A DNA stretch of 64,000 nucleotides from Rubrivivax sp. (GTDB lineage: Bacteria; Pseudomonadota; Gammaproteobacteria; Burkholderiales; Burkholderiaceae_C): assembly GCA_020248915.1 (NCBI GenBank), contig JADCGP010000003.1, forward strand, positions 372,001 to 436,000, given 5' to 3'. Positions 39,353 to 49,000 of the stretch are shown piece after piece (the stretch's first letter is position 1; each line of letters begins with the position of its first letter). A model generated the notes under the pieces. The model worked only from the letters and a program-made list of their open reading frames with translations, had not been told where the DNA came from and ran no database searches. The translations under genes were made by a program, and so were the position numbers.

Positions 39353-40051
39353 TCAGGCGCCGAGCTGCTCGGCCAGGTGCAGGAAGTCGCGCGCGACGAG
39401 GTCGAACTCGCCCTCGCGCCAGGGCTCCATCGGCCCGCCGGGGCCCTTCTCGGCCGGGCGTGGCACGTAGGCGGTGGCCAGGCCGGCGGCCTGCGCGCCC
39501 CGCAGGTCGCTCGGGTGGGCGGCCACCAGCATCACCTCCGCGGGCGGGAGGTCGAGCAGCCGGCACGCGCCGAGGTAGCACTGCGGGTCGGGCTTGTAGT
39601 GCCCGAACAGCTCGGCGCTGAAGATCGTGTCCCACGGCAGCCCGGCGTGGCGCGCCATCGCCAGCAGCAGCGAGACGTTGCCGTTGGACAGCGTGGCGAT
39701 CGGCAGCCGTGCCTTCAGCCGGTGCAGGCCCGCGACCGCGTCGGGCCACGGGTCGAGCCGGTGCCAGACGCGGTTGAGCGCGGCGACCTCGGCCTCGGGC
39801 AGGGCGATCCCGCGCTCTGCCAGCAGCTGGTCGAGGATGCGCCGGTGCAGGCCGTCGATGGACGTCCAGGGCAGGCGGCCCTCGCGCACGTCCTGCATCG
39901 CCGGCGCGTAGCCGGCACGCCAGGCCAGCGCGAAGGCGCCGCCATCCACCGGCAGGCCGCGGCCGCGGACCTCGTCCGCGATCGTGCCGTACCAGTCGAC
40001 GACGGTGCCGAAGACGTCGAAGACGAGCGCCCGCGGGGCCACCGCGCTCAT
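39353..40051 (-). CDS. Haloacid dehalogenase, type II
   Basis: A 232-residue HAD-superfamily hydrolase of the L-2-haloacid dehalogenase type. Motif I with the nucleophile is LVFDVFGTVVDWYG, motif II ATLSNGNVS, motif III Lys in FGHYKPDPQCYLGA, and the acidic/dehalogenase-type end VAAHPSDLRGAQAAG. Real substrates may be haloacids or phosphate esters. It lies 58 bases after the BMP protein gene on the same strand, inside the transporter operon; the link to nucleoside uptake is unclear. Confidence 0.88.
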   Translation of the reverse strand: MSAVAPRALVFDVFGTVVDWYGTIADEVRGRGLPVDGGAFALAWRAGYAPAMQDVREGRLPWTSIDGLHRRILDQLLAERGIALPEAEVAALNRVWHRLDPWPDAVAGLHRLKARLPIATLSNGNVSLLLAMARHAGLPWDTIFSAELFGHYKPDPQCYLGACRLLDLPPAEVMLVAAHPSDLRGAQAAGLATAYVPRPAEKGPGGPMEPWREGEFDLVARDFLHLAEQLGA

Positions 40052-40109
40052 CCCCGCATCCGTCCCGGGTCGCGTGGCGACGACCCGACCGCCGCGGCCC
40101 GTCGCGGAC

Positions 40110-41105
40110 TCACTTGCCCGACTTCGGCTGGCTGTCGTTGACCTTCACGGTGAACGTGCCGGCCAGGATCTCGCGCTGGCGCTTGGCCACGAGGTCCATC
40201 GTCGCCTTGGGCACCTTGCCCTCGAACGTGCCCAGCGGCGAGAGCTCGGAGCCCTTGTACTTCATCATCGAGTACTTGCCGTAGTCCTCGGCCTTGAACT
40301 TGCCTTCCCTGACCGTCTTGATGGCGAGGTCGATCGTCGGCTCCATGTTCCACAGCGCAGAGGCCACGACCGTCTCCGGGTACTGCGCCTGCGTGTTGAT
40401 GACGTTGCCGATGGCCAGCACCTTGCGCTCCTTGGCCGCGTCGCTGACGCCGAAGCGCTCGGCGTACATCACGTCGGCACCCTTGTCGATCATCGCGAAG
40501 GCGGCCTCCTTGGCCTTGGGCGGGTCGAACCAGCTGTTGATGAAGGTGACCATGAACTCGGCGCCGGGCCGCGTTTCGCGCACGCCGGCCATGAAGGCGT
40601 GCATCAGGCGGTTGACCTCGGGGATCGGGTAGCCGCCGACGAGGCCGATCTTGCCGCTCTTGGTCATGCTGCCGGCGATCAGGCCCGACAGGTAGGCCGG
40701 CTCCTGGATGTAGTTGTCGAAGACGCTGAAGTTGGGGGCCTGCGGCTTGCCGCTGGAGCCCATCAGGAAGGCGACCTTGGGGTAGTCCTTGGCGACCTTG
40801 CGCGCCGCGGCCTCGACGGCGAAGCTCTCGCCGACGATCAGCGTGTGGCCCTTCTCGGCGTACTCGCGCATCACGCGCTCGTAGTCGGCGTTGGCCACCT
40901 TCTCGCTGAAGACGTACTCGATCTCGCCGCGCGCCTGGGCGGCCTTCAGGGCCTTGTCGATGCGGCTGACCCACTGCTGCTCCACCGGCACGGTGTAGAT
41001 CGCGGCCACCTTCAGCTTGGCCTGGGCGAAGGCGGGAGCGGCGAGGCCCGCGCTGAGCGCCGCAGCGGCGGCAAGGGTCAGGGCGTGGCGGCGGGACGAA
41101 CGCAT
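40110..41105 (-). CDS. Second BMP-family substrate-binding protein
   Basis: A 331-residue periplasmic binding protein. A signal peptide covers residues 1 to about 28 (AAAALSAGLAAPAFAQ). Mature motifs are IYTVPVEQQWVSRIDKALKA, GSMTKSGKIGLVGGYPIPEVN, TFINSWFDPPKAKEAA and VMYAERFGVSDAAKERKVLA. It is closer to the purine/nucleobase-type BMP group than to the first BMP protein, from which it differs strongly. The ATG at 41105 follows GAGGAG. Divergent from bchE; a TATAAC -10-like hexamer lies about 34 bases upstream. Ligand not determinable from sequence. Confidence 0.92.
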   Translation of the reverse strand: MRSSRRHALTLAAAAALSAGLAAPAFAQAKLKVAAIYTVPVEQQWVSRIDKALKAAQARGEIEYVFSEKVANADYERVMREYAEKGHTLIVGESFAVEAAARKVAKDYPKVAFLMGSSGKPQAPNFSVFDNYIQEPAYLSGLIAGSMTKSGKIGLVGGYPIPEVNRLMHAFMAGVRETRPGAEFMVTFINSWFDPPKAKEAAFAMIDKGADVMYAERFGVSDAAKERKVLAIGNVINTQAQYPETVVASALWNMEPTIDLAIKTVREGKFKAEDYGKYSMMKYKGSELSPLGTFEGKVPKATMDLVAKRQREILAGTFTVKVNDSQPKSGK

Positions 41106-41138
41106 GAGGGCTCCTCGGGGTTGTGGTGCGGGTGCCAC

Positions 41139-41144
41139 GTTATA
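41139..41144 (-). promoter_or_regulatory. -10-like hexamer TATAAC for the second BMP operon
   Basis: Reading the minus strand, TATAAC stands out in GC-rich surroundings 34 bases before the ATG at 41105. No convincing -35 is visible. Confidence 0.45.
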
Positions 41145-41195
41145 GCAAGGGGCGCGCCAGCCGCCGAGCGGAGCGGCCCCGACCCACCCCGGGAA

Positions 41196-41213
41196 TGTCA
41201 ACCCAGGTTGACG
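41196..41213 (+). promoter_or_regulatory. Palindrome resembling a PpsR/CrtJ site between the BMP gene and bchE
   Basis: GTCAACC-CA-GGTTGAC (41197-41212) is a perfect 7-2-7 palindrome. With the preceding T it reads TGT-N12-ACG, one base from the TGT-N12-ACA consensus of the photosynthesis repressor PpsR/CrtJ. It lies nearly midway between the two divergent starts (about 92 bases from each). TTGACG at its right end could also be a -35 for bchE. Confidence 0.6.
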
Positions 41214-41305
41214 CCCCGCAAGGTCCCGGCGCGCCGACGGGCTTAGCGTGCAGCGGCCCGGCGGCCTCCCGCGCGCGCCGGCGCGGACACCCCGGAAGGC
41301 CCGCC

Positions 41306-43048
41306 ATGCGCATCCTGCTGCTGCACCCGAACTACCACTCCGGCGGCGCCGAGATCGCCGGCAACTGGCCACCGGCCTGGGTGGCGTACCTGTCAGGCAC
41401 GCTGCGCGCCGCCGGCTACGACGACATCACCTTCGTCGACGCGATGACGCAGCACCTGGGCGACGAGCAGGTGCGCCAGCGCATCGCCGAGCTGGCGCCG
41501 GACGTCGTCGGCTGCACCGCGATCACGCCGGCGATCTACGCGGCCGAGCGGCTGCTGCAGGTGGCCAAGGAGGTGGACCCGGCCATCGTGACCGTGCTGG
41601 GCGGCATCCACGGCACCTTCATGTACCCGCAGGTGCTGCAGGAAGCGCCCTGGATCGATGCGGTCGTGCGCGGGGAGGGGGAGCAGGTCTTCCTCGATCT
41701 GGTGCGCGCGGTCGAGGACGGCGGCTTTGCGCGCGACCGCCGCCAGCTGCGGGGCATCGCCTTCCGCGACGACGACGGCCGGGTGGTCGCCACGCCGGCC
41801 GAGCCCCCGATCGCCGACCTCGACCGGATCGCGCCCGACTGGGGCATCCTGGACTGGGCGCAGTACGTCTACATCCCGATGGGCAAGCGGCTCGCGATCC
41901 CCAGCTTCGCGCGCGGCTGCCCGTTCACCTGCAGCTTCTGCAGCCAGTGGAAGTTCTGGCGCGACTACCGGGTCCGCGACCCGGTCAAGGTGGTCGACGA
42001 GATCGAGGCGCTGGTCCGGGACCACGATGTCGGCTTCTTCATCCTCGCCGACGAGGAGCCGACGATCCACCGCAGGAAGTGCATCGCCTTCTGCGAGGAG
42101 CTGATCCGGCGCGACCTCGGCGTGCCGTGGGGCATCAACACCCGGGTCACCGACATCCTGCGCGACGAGGCGCTGCTGCCGATGTTCCGCCGCGCCGGCC
42201 TGATCCACGTCTCGCTGGGCACCGAGGCGGCGGCGCAGCTCAAGCTCGACCGCTTCCACAAGGAGACCACGATCGCCCAGAACAAGAAGGCGATCCAGCT
42301 GCTCAAGGACGCCGGCATCGTGGCCGAGGCGCAGTTCATCGTCGGCCTGGAGAACGAGACCGCCGAGACGCTGGAGGAGACCTACCGCATGGCGATGGAC
42401 TGGAAGCCCGACATGGCCAACTGGTGCATGTACACGCCGTGGCCGTTCAGCGACCTGTTCCAGGAGCTCGGCGACAAGGTGCAGGTGTTCGACTTCGCGA
42501 AGTACAACTTCGTCACGCCGATCATGAAGCCCGACGCGATGGAACGCGGCGAGCTGCTCGACCGCGTGATGCGCAACTACCGGCGCTTCTACCTGCGCAA
42601 GGCCTTCCTCGAGTGGCCGTGGATCCCGGACAGGACGCGCCGCCGCTACATGATGGGCTGCCTGAGGGCGTTCGCGAAGAGCGGCTTCCAGCGCACCTTC
42701 TACGACCTCGGCCGCGTCGGCTACTGGGGCCCGCAGACCCGCAAGACGGTGGACTTCAGGTTCGACGCCGAGCGCAGGCACGAGCGGCCCGACGCCGGGG
42801 CGATCGCCGCCGCCGACGAGGCCTGGGTGACGATGCACGGGCCGAAGATCGCGTTGCGGCGCCGGAAGGGCGAGGAGCTCGCGGCCGAGGCGGTCGCCAG
42901 GATGGCCGCCGAGCCGTCGCAAGGCCCGTCGATGGCGGCCTCGCACGCGGCCTCCCAGGCGGCTTCGCAGGCAGCCTCCCAGGCCGCGGCGATGGCCTGC
43001 GGCGGCAGCACCGCGCAGCTCGCCGAGGACGAGGCCGCGCGGCACTGA
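41306..43048 (+). CDS. bchE: Anaerobic Mg-protoporphyrin IX monomethyl ester cyclase
   Basis: A 580-residue cobalamin-binding radical SAM enzyme that forms the isocyclic E ring of bacteriochlorophyll without oxygen. The N-terminus is diagnostic: [21 protein letters not shown]12-binding domain covers about residues 1-140, with [13 protein letters not shown]. The radical SAM cluster cysteines are in [14 protein letters not shown] (near residues 204-211). Later motifs include [11 protein letters not shown]. The last ~40 residues contain repeated AASQ units ([17 protein letters not shown]), a low-complexity tail. Followed 4 bases later by bchJ. Likely controlled by oxygen/light through the palindrome upstream. 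Confidence 0.95.
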   Translation: MRILLLHPNYHSGGAEIAGNWPPAWVAYLSGTLRAAGYDDITFVDAMTQHLGDEQVRQRIAELAPDVVGCTAITPAIYAAERLLQVAKEVDPAIVTVLGGIHGTFMYPQVLQEAPWIDAVVRGEGEQVFLDLVRAVEDGGFARDRRQLRGIAFRDDDGRVVATPAEPPIADLDRIAPDWGILDWAQYVYIPMGKRLAIPSFARGCPFTCSFCSQWKFWRDYRVRDPVKVVDEIEALVRDHDVGFFILADEEPTIHRRKCIAFCEELIRRDLGVPWGINTRVTDILRDEALLPMFRRAGLIHVSLGTEAAAQLKLDRFHKETTIAQNKKAIQLLKDAGIVAEAQFIVGLENETAETLEETYRMAMDWKPDMANWCMYTPWPFSDLFQELGDKVQVFDFAKYNFVTPIMKPDAMERGELLDRVMRNYRRFYLRKAFLEWPWIPDRTRRRYMMGCLRAFAKSGFQRTFYDLGRVGYWGPQTRKTVDFRFDAERRHERPDAGAIAAADEAWVTMHGPKIALRRRKGEELAAEAVARMAAEPSQGPSMAASHAASQAASQAASQAAAMACGGSTAQLAEDEAARH

Positions 43049-43052
43049 CCCG

Positions 43053-43664
43053 ATGCACGCCACGACCCTCGCCGGCCGCATCGGCCCCAACGCGATCACG
43101 CGCGTGGCCGAGGTGCTGCCAGCCCGCCTGGGCTCCAGTGCCACCTGGGAGCTGTTCGAGCGGGCCGGCTTGGTGCGCTACCTGCGCCAGCCGCCCGAGC
43201 GGATGGTCGGCGAGGACGAGGTGCGCGCGCTGCACGCCACGCTGCGCGAGCAGCTCGGCGGCACGCTGGCCGGAGAGGTCGCACGGGCGGCCGGCACGGC
43301 CACTGCCGACTACCTGCTGGCGCACCGCATCCCGCACCCGCTGCAGCGCCTGCTGCGGGCGCTGCCGGCGCGGCTGGCGGCGCGCGTGCTGCTCCGCGCG
43401 GTGGCCCGCAACGCCTGGACCTTCGTCGGCAGCGGCCGGCTGCAGACCTGCGCGGCCGCGGCGCTGCTCGGCCGCCCGGTGGTGCTGCGGATCCGCGGCA
43501 ACCCGCTTGCCCGCGGCGTGGTTGCCGCGGCGCCGGCCTGCGACTACTACGCCGCGGCCTTCGAGCGGCTGTTCCAGGTGCTCGTGCACCCCCGGTGCCG
43601 CGTGGTCGAGGCCGAGTGCGAGGCCTGCGGCGCGGCCGCCTGCCGCTTCGAGATCCGCTGGTAG
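43053..43664 (+). CDS. bchJ: Bacteriochlorophyll biosynthesis V4R-domain protein BchJ
   Basis: A 203-residue protein with a C-terminal V4R (4-vinyl reductase) domain ending VVEAECEACGAAACRFEIRW, the Cys-rich small-molecule-binding edge. BchJ was first named a 4-vinyl reductase; later work assigns that reaction to other enzymes and gives BchJ a substrate-delivery or regulatory role. The N-terminal half has GPNAITRVAEVLPARLG. It follows bchE after 4 bases, the same order as in other purple bacteria. No further photosynthesis genes appear downstream. Confidence 0.88.
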   Translation: MHATTLAGRIGPNAITRVAEVLPARLGSSATWELFERAGLVRYLRQPPERMVGEDEVRALHATLREQLGGTLAGEVARAAGTATADYLLAHRIPHPLQRLLRALPARLAARVLLRAVARNAWTFVGSGRLQTCAAAALLGRPVVLRIRGNPLARGVVAAAPACDYYAAAFERLFQVLVHPRCRVVEAECEACGAAACRFEIRW

Positions 43665-43800
43665 CGGCAGGGCCACGGCGCCCGGCGGGCCCCGGCCGGC
43701 CCCTTCCGGCACGCGCGCCCGGGCCTGGGGAGTGCGGATTTCCGACGCTCGGCGCCGTTGCGGCCCCGCCGCGGCGCGCCGCCACCCGGGCGCCGACTCC

Positions 43801-43806
43801 TAGAAT
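43801..43806 (+). promoter_or_regulatory. -10-like hexamer TAGAAT upstream of purB
   Basis: CTCCTAGAATCC stands out in the otherwise GC-rich 199-base gap 43665-43863, 58 bases before the proposed CTG start. The -35 is not evident. The rest of the gap shows only GC-rich sequence. Confidence 0.4.
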
Positions 43807-43863
43807 CCGCGCATCGCGGTTGCCGCCCGCCGGCGCGCGACCGCGTCTGCCGCGGAGCCCGCC

Positions 43864-45252
43864 CTGACCTCGCTGTCGACCCTGACCTCGCTGTCCCCGC
43901 TGGACGGTCGCTATGCCGGCCGGCTGGCGGCGCTGCGGCCCCTGCTTTCCGAATTCGGCCTGATGCACCGCCGCGTGCAGGTCGAGGTCGAGTGGTTCAT
44001 CGCGCTGTCCGACGCCGGCTTCGCGGAGTTCCCGCCGCTCGGCGAAGGCGCGCGCGGCCTGCTGCGCGACCTGGTGGCCGGCTTCTCCGAGGCCGATGCC
44101 AGGGCGATCAAGGAGATCGAGCGCCGCACCAACCACGACGTCAAGGCCGTCGAGTACTGGCTGCGCCAGCGCTTCGCCGGCCATGCCGAGCTCGAGCGGG
44201 CCGGGCAGTTCGTCCACTTCGCCTGCACCAGCGAGGACATCAACAACACCAGCCACGCGCTGATGCTGTCGGCGGCCCGCGGCGAGGTGCTGCTGCCGGC
44301 GCTGGACGAGTTGCTGGGTGCGCTGGCGGCGTTGGCTGCCGCCGAGGCCGCCACGCCGATGCTCGCGCGCACGCACGGGCAGACTGCGAGCCCGACCACG
44401 CTGGGCAAGGAAGCCGCCAACGTCCACGCGCGCCTGGCCACGGCGCGCCAGCGCATCGCCGCGGTGCCGCTGCCGGCCAAGATGAACGGCGCGGTCGGCA
44501 ACTACAACGCGCACCTGGCCGCCTGGCCCGGGTTCGACTGGGAGGGCTTCGCCCGTCGCGTCGTCGAGGAGCGGCTCGGGCTGGCCTTCAACCCGATGAC
44601 GATCCAGATCGAGCCGCACGACGGCATGGCCGAGCTGTTCGACGCCGTCGCGCGCGCCAACACGATCTGCCTCGACTGGTGCCGCGACGTCTGGGGCTAT
44701 GTCTCGCTCGGCTACTTCCGCCAGCGGCTGAAGGACGGCGAGGTCGGCAGCTCGACGATGCCGCACAAGGTCAACCCGATCGACTTCGAGAACGCCGAGG
44801 GCAACTACGGCCTGGCCAACGCGCTGCTGAACCACCTCGCGGCCAAGCTGCCCGTCAGCCGCTTCCAGCGCGACCTGAGCGACAGCACCGTGCTGCGCAA
44901 CATGGGGGTCGCCCTGGGCTACACGCTGCTGGCGCACGACAGCGCGGCGCGCGGCATGCGCAAGCTCGAGGTCGACCGCGACGCGCTCGCCGCCGACCTC
45001 GACCGCGCCTGGGAGGTGCTGGCCGAGGCGGTGCAGACGGTGATGCGCCGCCACGGCCTGCCCGATCCGTACGAGCGGCTGAAGGAGCTGACGCGCGGCC
45101 GCGCGGTCACGCGCGAGTCGCTGCACGCCTTCATCGATTCGCTGCACGAGCTGCCCGAGGCCGAGCGTGCGCGAATGAAGGCGCTGACGCCGGCCGGCTA
45201 CACCGGCGCCGCCGCCGCGCTGGCGCGGCGCGAGGCGGGGGTCGCGCGGTGA
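43864..45252 (+). CDS. purB: Adenylosuccinate lyase, apparently CTG-initiated
   Basis: A 462-residue enzyme acting twice in purine synthesis (SAICAR to AICAR, adenylosuccinate to AMP). It has TSLSPLDGRYAGRL at the N-terminus, TSEDINNTSHALML, ARTHGQTASPTTLGKE (catalytic His) and signature GSSTMPHKVNPIDFEN. Between the in-frame TAG at 43801 and the conserved SPLDGRY codons there is no ATG, GTG or TTG. CTG at 43864, six bases after CGGAG, is the best start. An 18-base tandem duplication (LTSLST/LTSLSP) sits there. The first ATG (43963) would lose conserved sequence. Coupled to pyrF by GTGA. Confidence 0.9.
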   Translation: MTSLSTLTSLSPLDGRYAGRLAALRPLLSEFGLMHRRVQVEVEWFIALSDAGFAEFPPLGEGARGLLRDLVAGFSEADARAIKEIERRTNHDVKAVEYWLRQRFAGHAELERAGQFVHFACTSEDINNTSHALMLSAARGEVLLPALDELLGALAALAAAEAATPMLARTHGQTASPTTLGKEAANVHARLATARQRIAAVPLPAKMNGAVGNYNAHLAAWPGFDWEGFARRVVEERLGLAFNPMTIQIEPHDGMAELFDAVARANTICLDWCRDVWGYVSLGYFRQRLKDGEVGSSTMPHKVNPIDFENAEGNYGLANALLNHLAAKLPVSRFQRDLSDSTVLRNMGVALGYTLLAHDSAARGMRKLEVDRDALAADLDRAWEVLAEAVQTVMRRHGLPDPYERLKELTRGRAVTRESLHAFIDSLHELPEAERARMKALTPAGYTGAAAALARREAGVAR

Positions 45253-46073
45253 GCTTCACCGCGGCGCTCGATGGGGCCGCGCGGCGCGCCCGCTCGCTGC
45301 TGTGCGTCGGCCTCGACCCGGAGCCGGCGCGCTTCCCCGGCGCCTGGAGGAACGATCCCGCCCGCATCTACGACTTCTGCGCCGCGATCGTCGATGCCAC
45401 GCACGACCTGGTCTGCGCCTTCAAGCCGCAGTTCGCGCACTTCGCCGCCCACGGCGCGGAGCCGCAGCTCGAGCGGCTGATCGCCCACGTGCGCGCCGTG
45501 GCACCCGGCGTGCCCGTGATCCTCGACGCCAAGCGCGGCGACATCGGATCGACCGCCGAGATGTACGCGCGCGAAGCCTTCGTGCGCTACCGCGCCGACG
45601 CGGTGACGCTGTCGCCCTTCCTCGGGCTCGACTCGATCGAGCCCTACATGCGGCATGCCGGCCGCGGGCTGATCCTGCTGTGCCGCACCAGCAACCCCGG
45701 GGGCGCCGACCTGCAGGGCCAGGCGCTGGCCGAGGGGGAGCTGCTGTACGAGCGCATCGCGCGCCTGGCGGCCGGGCCCTGGAAGGCGCGCGCCGGCGAG
45801 TCCGAGCTCGGTCTCGTTGTCGGCGCCACCTACCCGCGCGAGCTGGCCCGCGTGCGCGAGCTCGCGCCGACGCTGCCGCTGCTGGTCCCGGGCGTGGGCG
45901 CGCAGGGCGGCGACGCGCGCGCCACCGTGCAGGCCGGCTGGCGGCCGGACGGGCCGATCGTGGTGAGTTCCTCGCGCGCCATCCTGTACGCCGGCGAGGG
46001 CGAGGGCTTCGCCGCCGCGGCGCGCGCCGCCGCCGAGGACGCGCGGGCCCAGCTGGAGGCCGGGCGTCCATGA
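45249..46073 (+). CDS. pyrF: Orotidine 5'-phosphate decarboxylase, type 2
   Basis: A 274-residue enzyme making UMP. The long (type 2) form is shown by LLCVGLDPEPARFP and the catalytic loop VILDAKRGDIGSTAEMYARE, with FKPQFAHFAAHGAE and LLVPGVGAQGGDARATVQ. The GTG start at 45249 overlaps the purB stop, and its own TGA overlaps the kinase ATG. Thus purine and pyrimidine synthesis genes and a signalling kinase form one coupled run. Confidence 0.94.
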   Translation: MSFTAALDGAARRARSLLCVGLDPEPARFPGAWRNDPARIYDFCAAIVDATHDLVCAFKPQFAHFAAHGAEPQLERLIAHVRAVAPGVPVILDAKRGDIGSTAEMYAREAFVRYRADAVTLSPFLGLDSIEPYMRHAGRGLILLCRTSNPGGADLQGQALAEGELLYERIARLAAGPWKARAGESELGLVVGATYPRELARVRELAPTLPLLVPGVGAQGGDARATVQAGWRPDGPIVVSSSRAILYAGEGEGFAAAARAAAEDARAQLEAGRP

Positions 46074-49000
46074 GCAAGCCGCGCCGGTCCTCGCCCCGCG
46101 CGCGCGCCGCCGAGGCCGACGAGATCGACGGCCCCGACCTCGCCGCGGCCGACGCCGCCGAGTCGGTGCTGGTGGCTGCCGACTGGACCGGTCCGCCACG
46201 CTCGGTGGCCACCGTCATGCGGCCGGAGGTCCTGCGCGAGGCCGCGCGGCTGTTCTTCGTCGCCGCCGCTGCCGCCTGCGCCGCCGCGGCGCTGCTGGCC
46301 TGGCACGGGCCCCGGGCGCTCACCGGGGGTGCCCCGATCGCGCTCGCCTGGGCCGTGCTGGCGCTGGGCGCGGCGGCCGCCGTGGCGATGCCCGAGCGCA
46401 TGCGCGGGCTGGCGATGAACGCGCTGCTCGCGCTCGGCAGCCTGGTCATCGCCGTGGCGGCCTGGCTCGGGGCCGGGCCCGCGGCGCCAGGCCTCGGCGC
46501 CTTCGGCGTGCTGGTGTGCGTGGCCTGCGCGACGTCGGGCGTGCGCGTGGGCATCGGACTGGCCGCCTGGCAGGTCGCCCTGCTGCTCGCGCTGCACCTG
46601 GGCGCGTGGCCCGCCGGCCGCCTGGTGCCCGACGACGCGGTGCTGCGGCTGGGTGCCCATCTGCTGTCCGTGGCCGTCGGCCTGGCCGCCGGCGCGGTGG
46701 TGGCGCGCGTGCTGTCGCGCTACCTGAGGCTGGCCAGCGAGCGCGAGCAGCGTTTCCGCAGCCTGCTGTCGCTGGCCGCCGACGCCTACTGGGAGATCGA
46801 CGACCGCCACCGCGTCGTGGCCGGGATCTACCAGCGCGGCCCCGCTGGGGCGGTCGGGCCCGACCGCGAGCTCGGCCGCGTGCCCTGGGAGCACCCCCGC
46901 TTCGGCTGCGAGCCCGACGTGCTCGACCGGCTGCAGGCCGACCTCGAGGCGCGCGTGCCGTTCCGCGACGTGCCGGTGCGCTGGAACGCCGCCGACGGCC
47001 GCACCCGCCACTTCGTCGTCAGCGGCGAGCCGCGGTTCGACCCGCGCGGGCTGTTCCTCGGCTACTGGGGCGTCGCGCGCGACGTCACCGAGGATGCGGC
47101 GGCCCGTGCCGCGCTGGCGAGCACCGAGACGCGCTACCGCGAGCTGTTCACGCGGATCCCGACACCGCTGGTGCTGCACCGCAACGGCCGCGTGCTCGAC
47201 GCGAACCCGGCCGCGACCGCGCTGTTCGGCTTCACCGATGCCGAGCGCATCGTCGGCTTCGACCTGCTGTCGACCTACGAGGGCGGCGACTCGCGCGAGC
47301 GGGCGCGGCGCCGGATGGAGCAGCTGTCCGGACAGCCGGCCGGGACCGCGCTGCCGGTCACCGACTTCCGCCTGGTCGTCGGCGGCCGGCGCATCTCGGT
47401 GCGCGCCACCGGGGTCACGGTGGACGCGCAGGGCGGGCAGGCGCTGCTGTCGATCTTCATCGACGACACCGTGCGGCTCGCGGCCGAGCAGAAGGTCCGG
47501 CGTTCCGAGGCGCTGCTGTCGCACCTGGTCGCCACGAGCCCGGACCTGATCTCGCTGACCGACCTCGAGAGCGGCCGCTACGTGATGGTCAACCACGAGT
47601 TCGAGCGCGTCAGCGGCTGGAGCCGCGATGAGGCGATCGGGCGCACGTCGGTCGAGCTCGGGGTGTGGCACAGCCCTGACGAGCGCGACGAGTTCATCAC
47701 CCGGCTGCGCGAGACGGGGCAGGTGGCCAACCTGTCGACCCGCTTCCGGTCCAAGGACGGGCGCGGGTTCCTGCTGCTGGTCTCGGCCGCCCGTTTCACG
47801 ATGGACGGCCGCGACTACGTCGTGATCAACGCGCGCGACATCACGGAGAACGAGCGCTCGCGGCTGGAGCGCGAGGCCATCCTGGCCGGCGCGTCGGTGG
47901 GCATCGCCGTCACGCGCGCGCAGCGCTTCGTGCTGGCCAACCCGCACTTCGAGCAGGTGCTGCGGTGGCCGCCGGGTAGGCTGGTGGGCCAGTCCGGCCG
48001 CGTGGTGTGGGAGAGCGACGAGGTCTACGCCGAGATCGGCGCCAGGGTCGGGCCGCGGCTGTCGCGCGGCGAGCCGGTCGAGCTCGAGCACACGATGCGC
48101 CGTCACGACGGGACCACGATGCTCGGCCTGCTCCGGGCGCACGCGATCGACCCCTCGCGTCCTGCCGATGGCGGCACCGTCTGGATCCTGGAGGACATCA
48201 CCGAGCGCCGCGCCGCGGAGCGCGCGCTCGCGCTCGCCCGCGACGAGGCCGAGGCCGCCAACCGCGCCAAGAGCGCCTTCCTGGCCAACACCAGCCACGA
48301 GCTGCGCACGCCGCTCAACGCGATGATCGGCCTGGCCCACCTGGCGCGCGGCGCCGAGCTCGACGAGGCGGTGCGCGAGCGCTACCTGGCGCAGGTCGAG
48401 GACAGCGCGCAGGCGCTGTCGGCGATCATCTCCGACATCCTCGACCTGTCCAAGATCGAGGCCGGCAAGCTGCAGCTCGAGCGCACCGCGTTCGACCTCG
48501 GCGCGCTGCTCGAGGCCACGCGCGCCGGCTATGCGACGCTGGCCTCGGCGCGCGGCCTCGTGCTCGAGGCCCGAATCGATCCCGGTGCGCGCGGCGGCGC
48601 GCTCGGCGACCCGCTGCGGCTGCGGCAGGTGCTGGGCAACTTCCTCGGCAACGCGATCAAGTTCACCGAGCACGGCCAGGTCTGGCTGCGCGTCGTGCGC
48701 GAGGACGATGACGTGCGGCTGGAGATCGAGGACACCGGCCCCGGCATCGACGCGGCCACGCAGGCGCGCCTGTTCAAGCCCTTCGTTCAGGCCGACCAGT
48801 CGACGACGCGGCGCTACGGCGGCAGCGGGCTCGGGCTGTCGATCTGCCGCGAGCTGGCGCTGCTGATGGGCGGCGAGGTCGGCGTGCGCAGCGAGCCGGG
48901 CCGGGGGAGCTGCTTCTGGGCCCGGCTGCCGCTGCCGCGCGCCGAGCTGCCCGAGCCGCCGCCGCTGCCGGTGCCGGCGCAGACGCTGTCCGGTGCGCGC

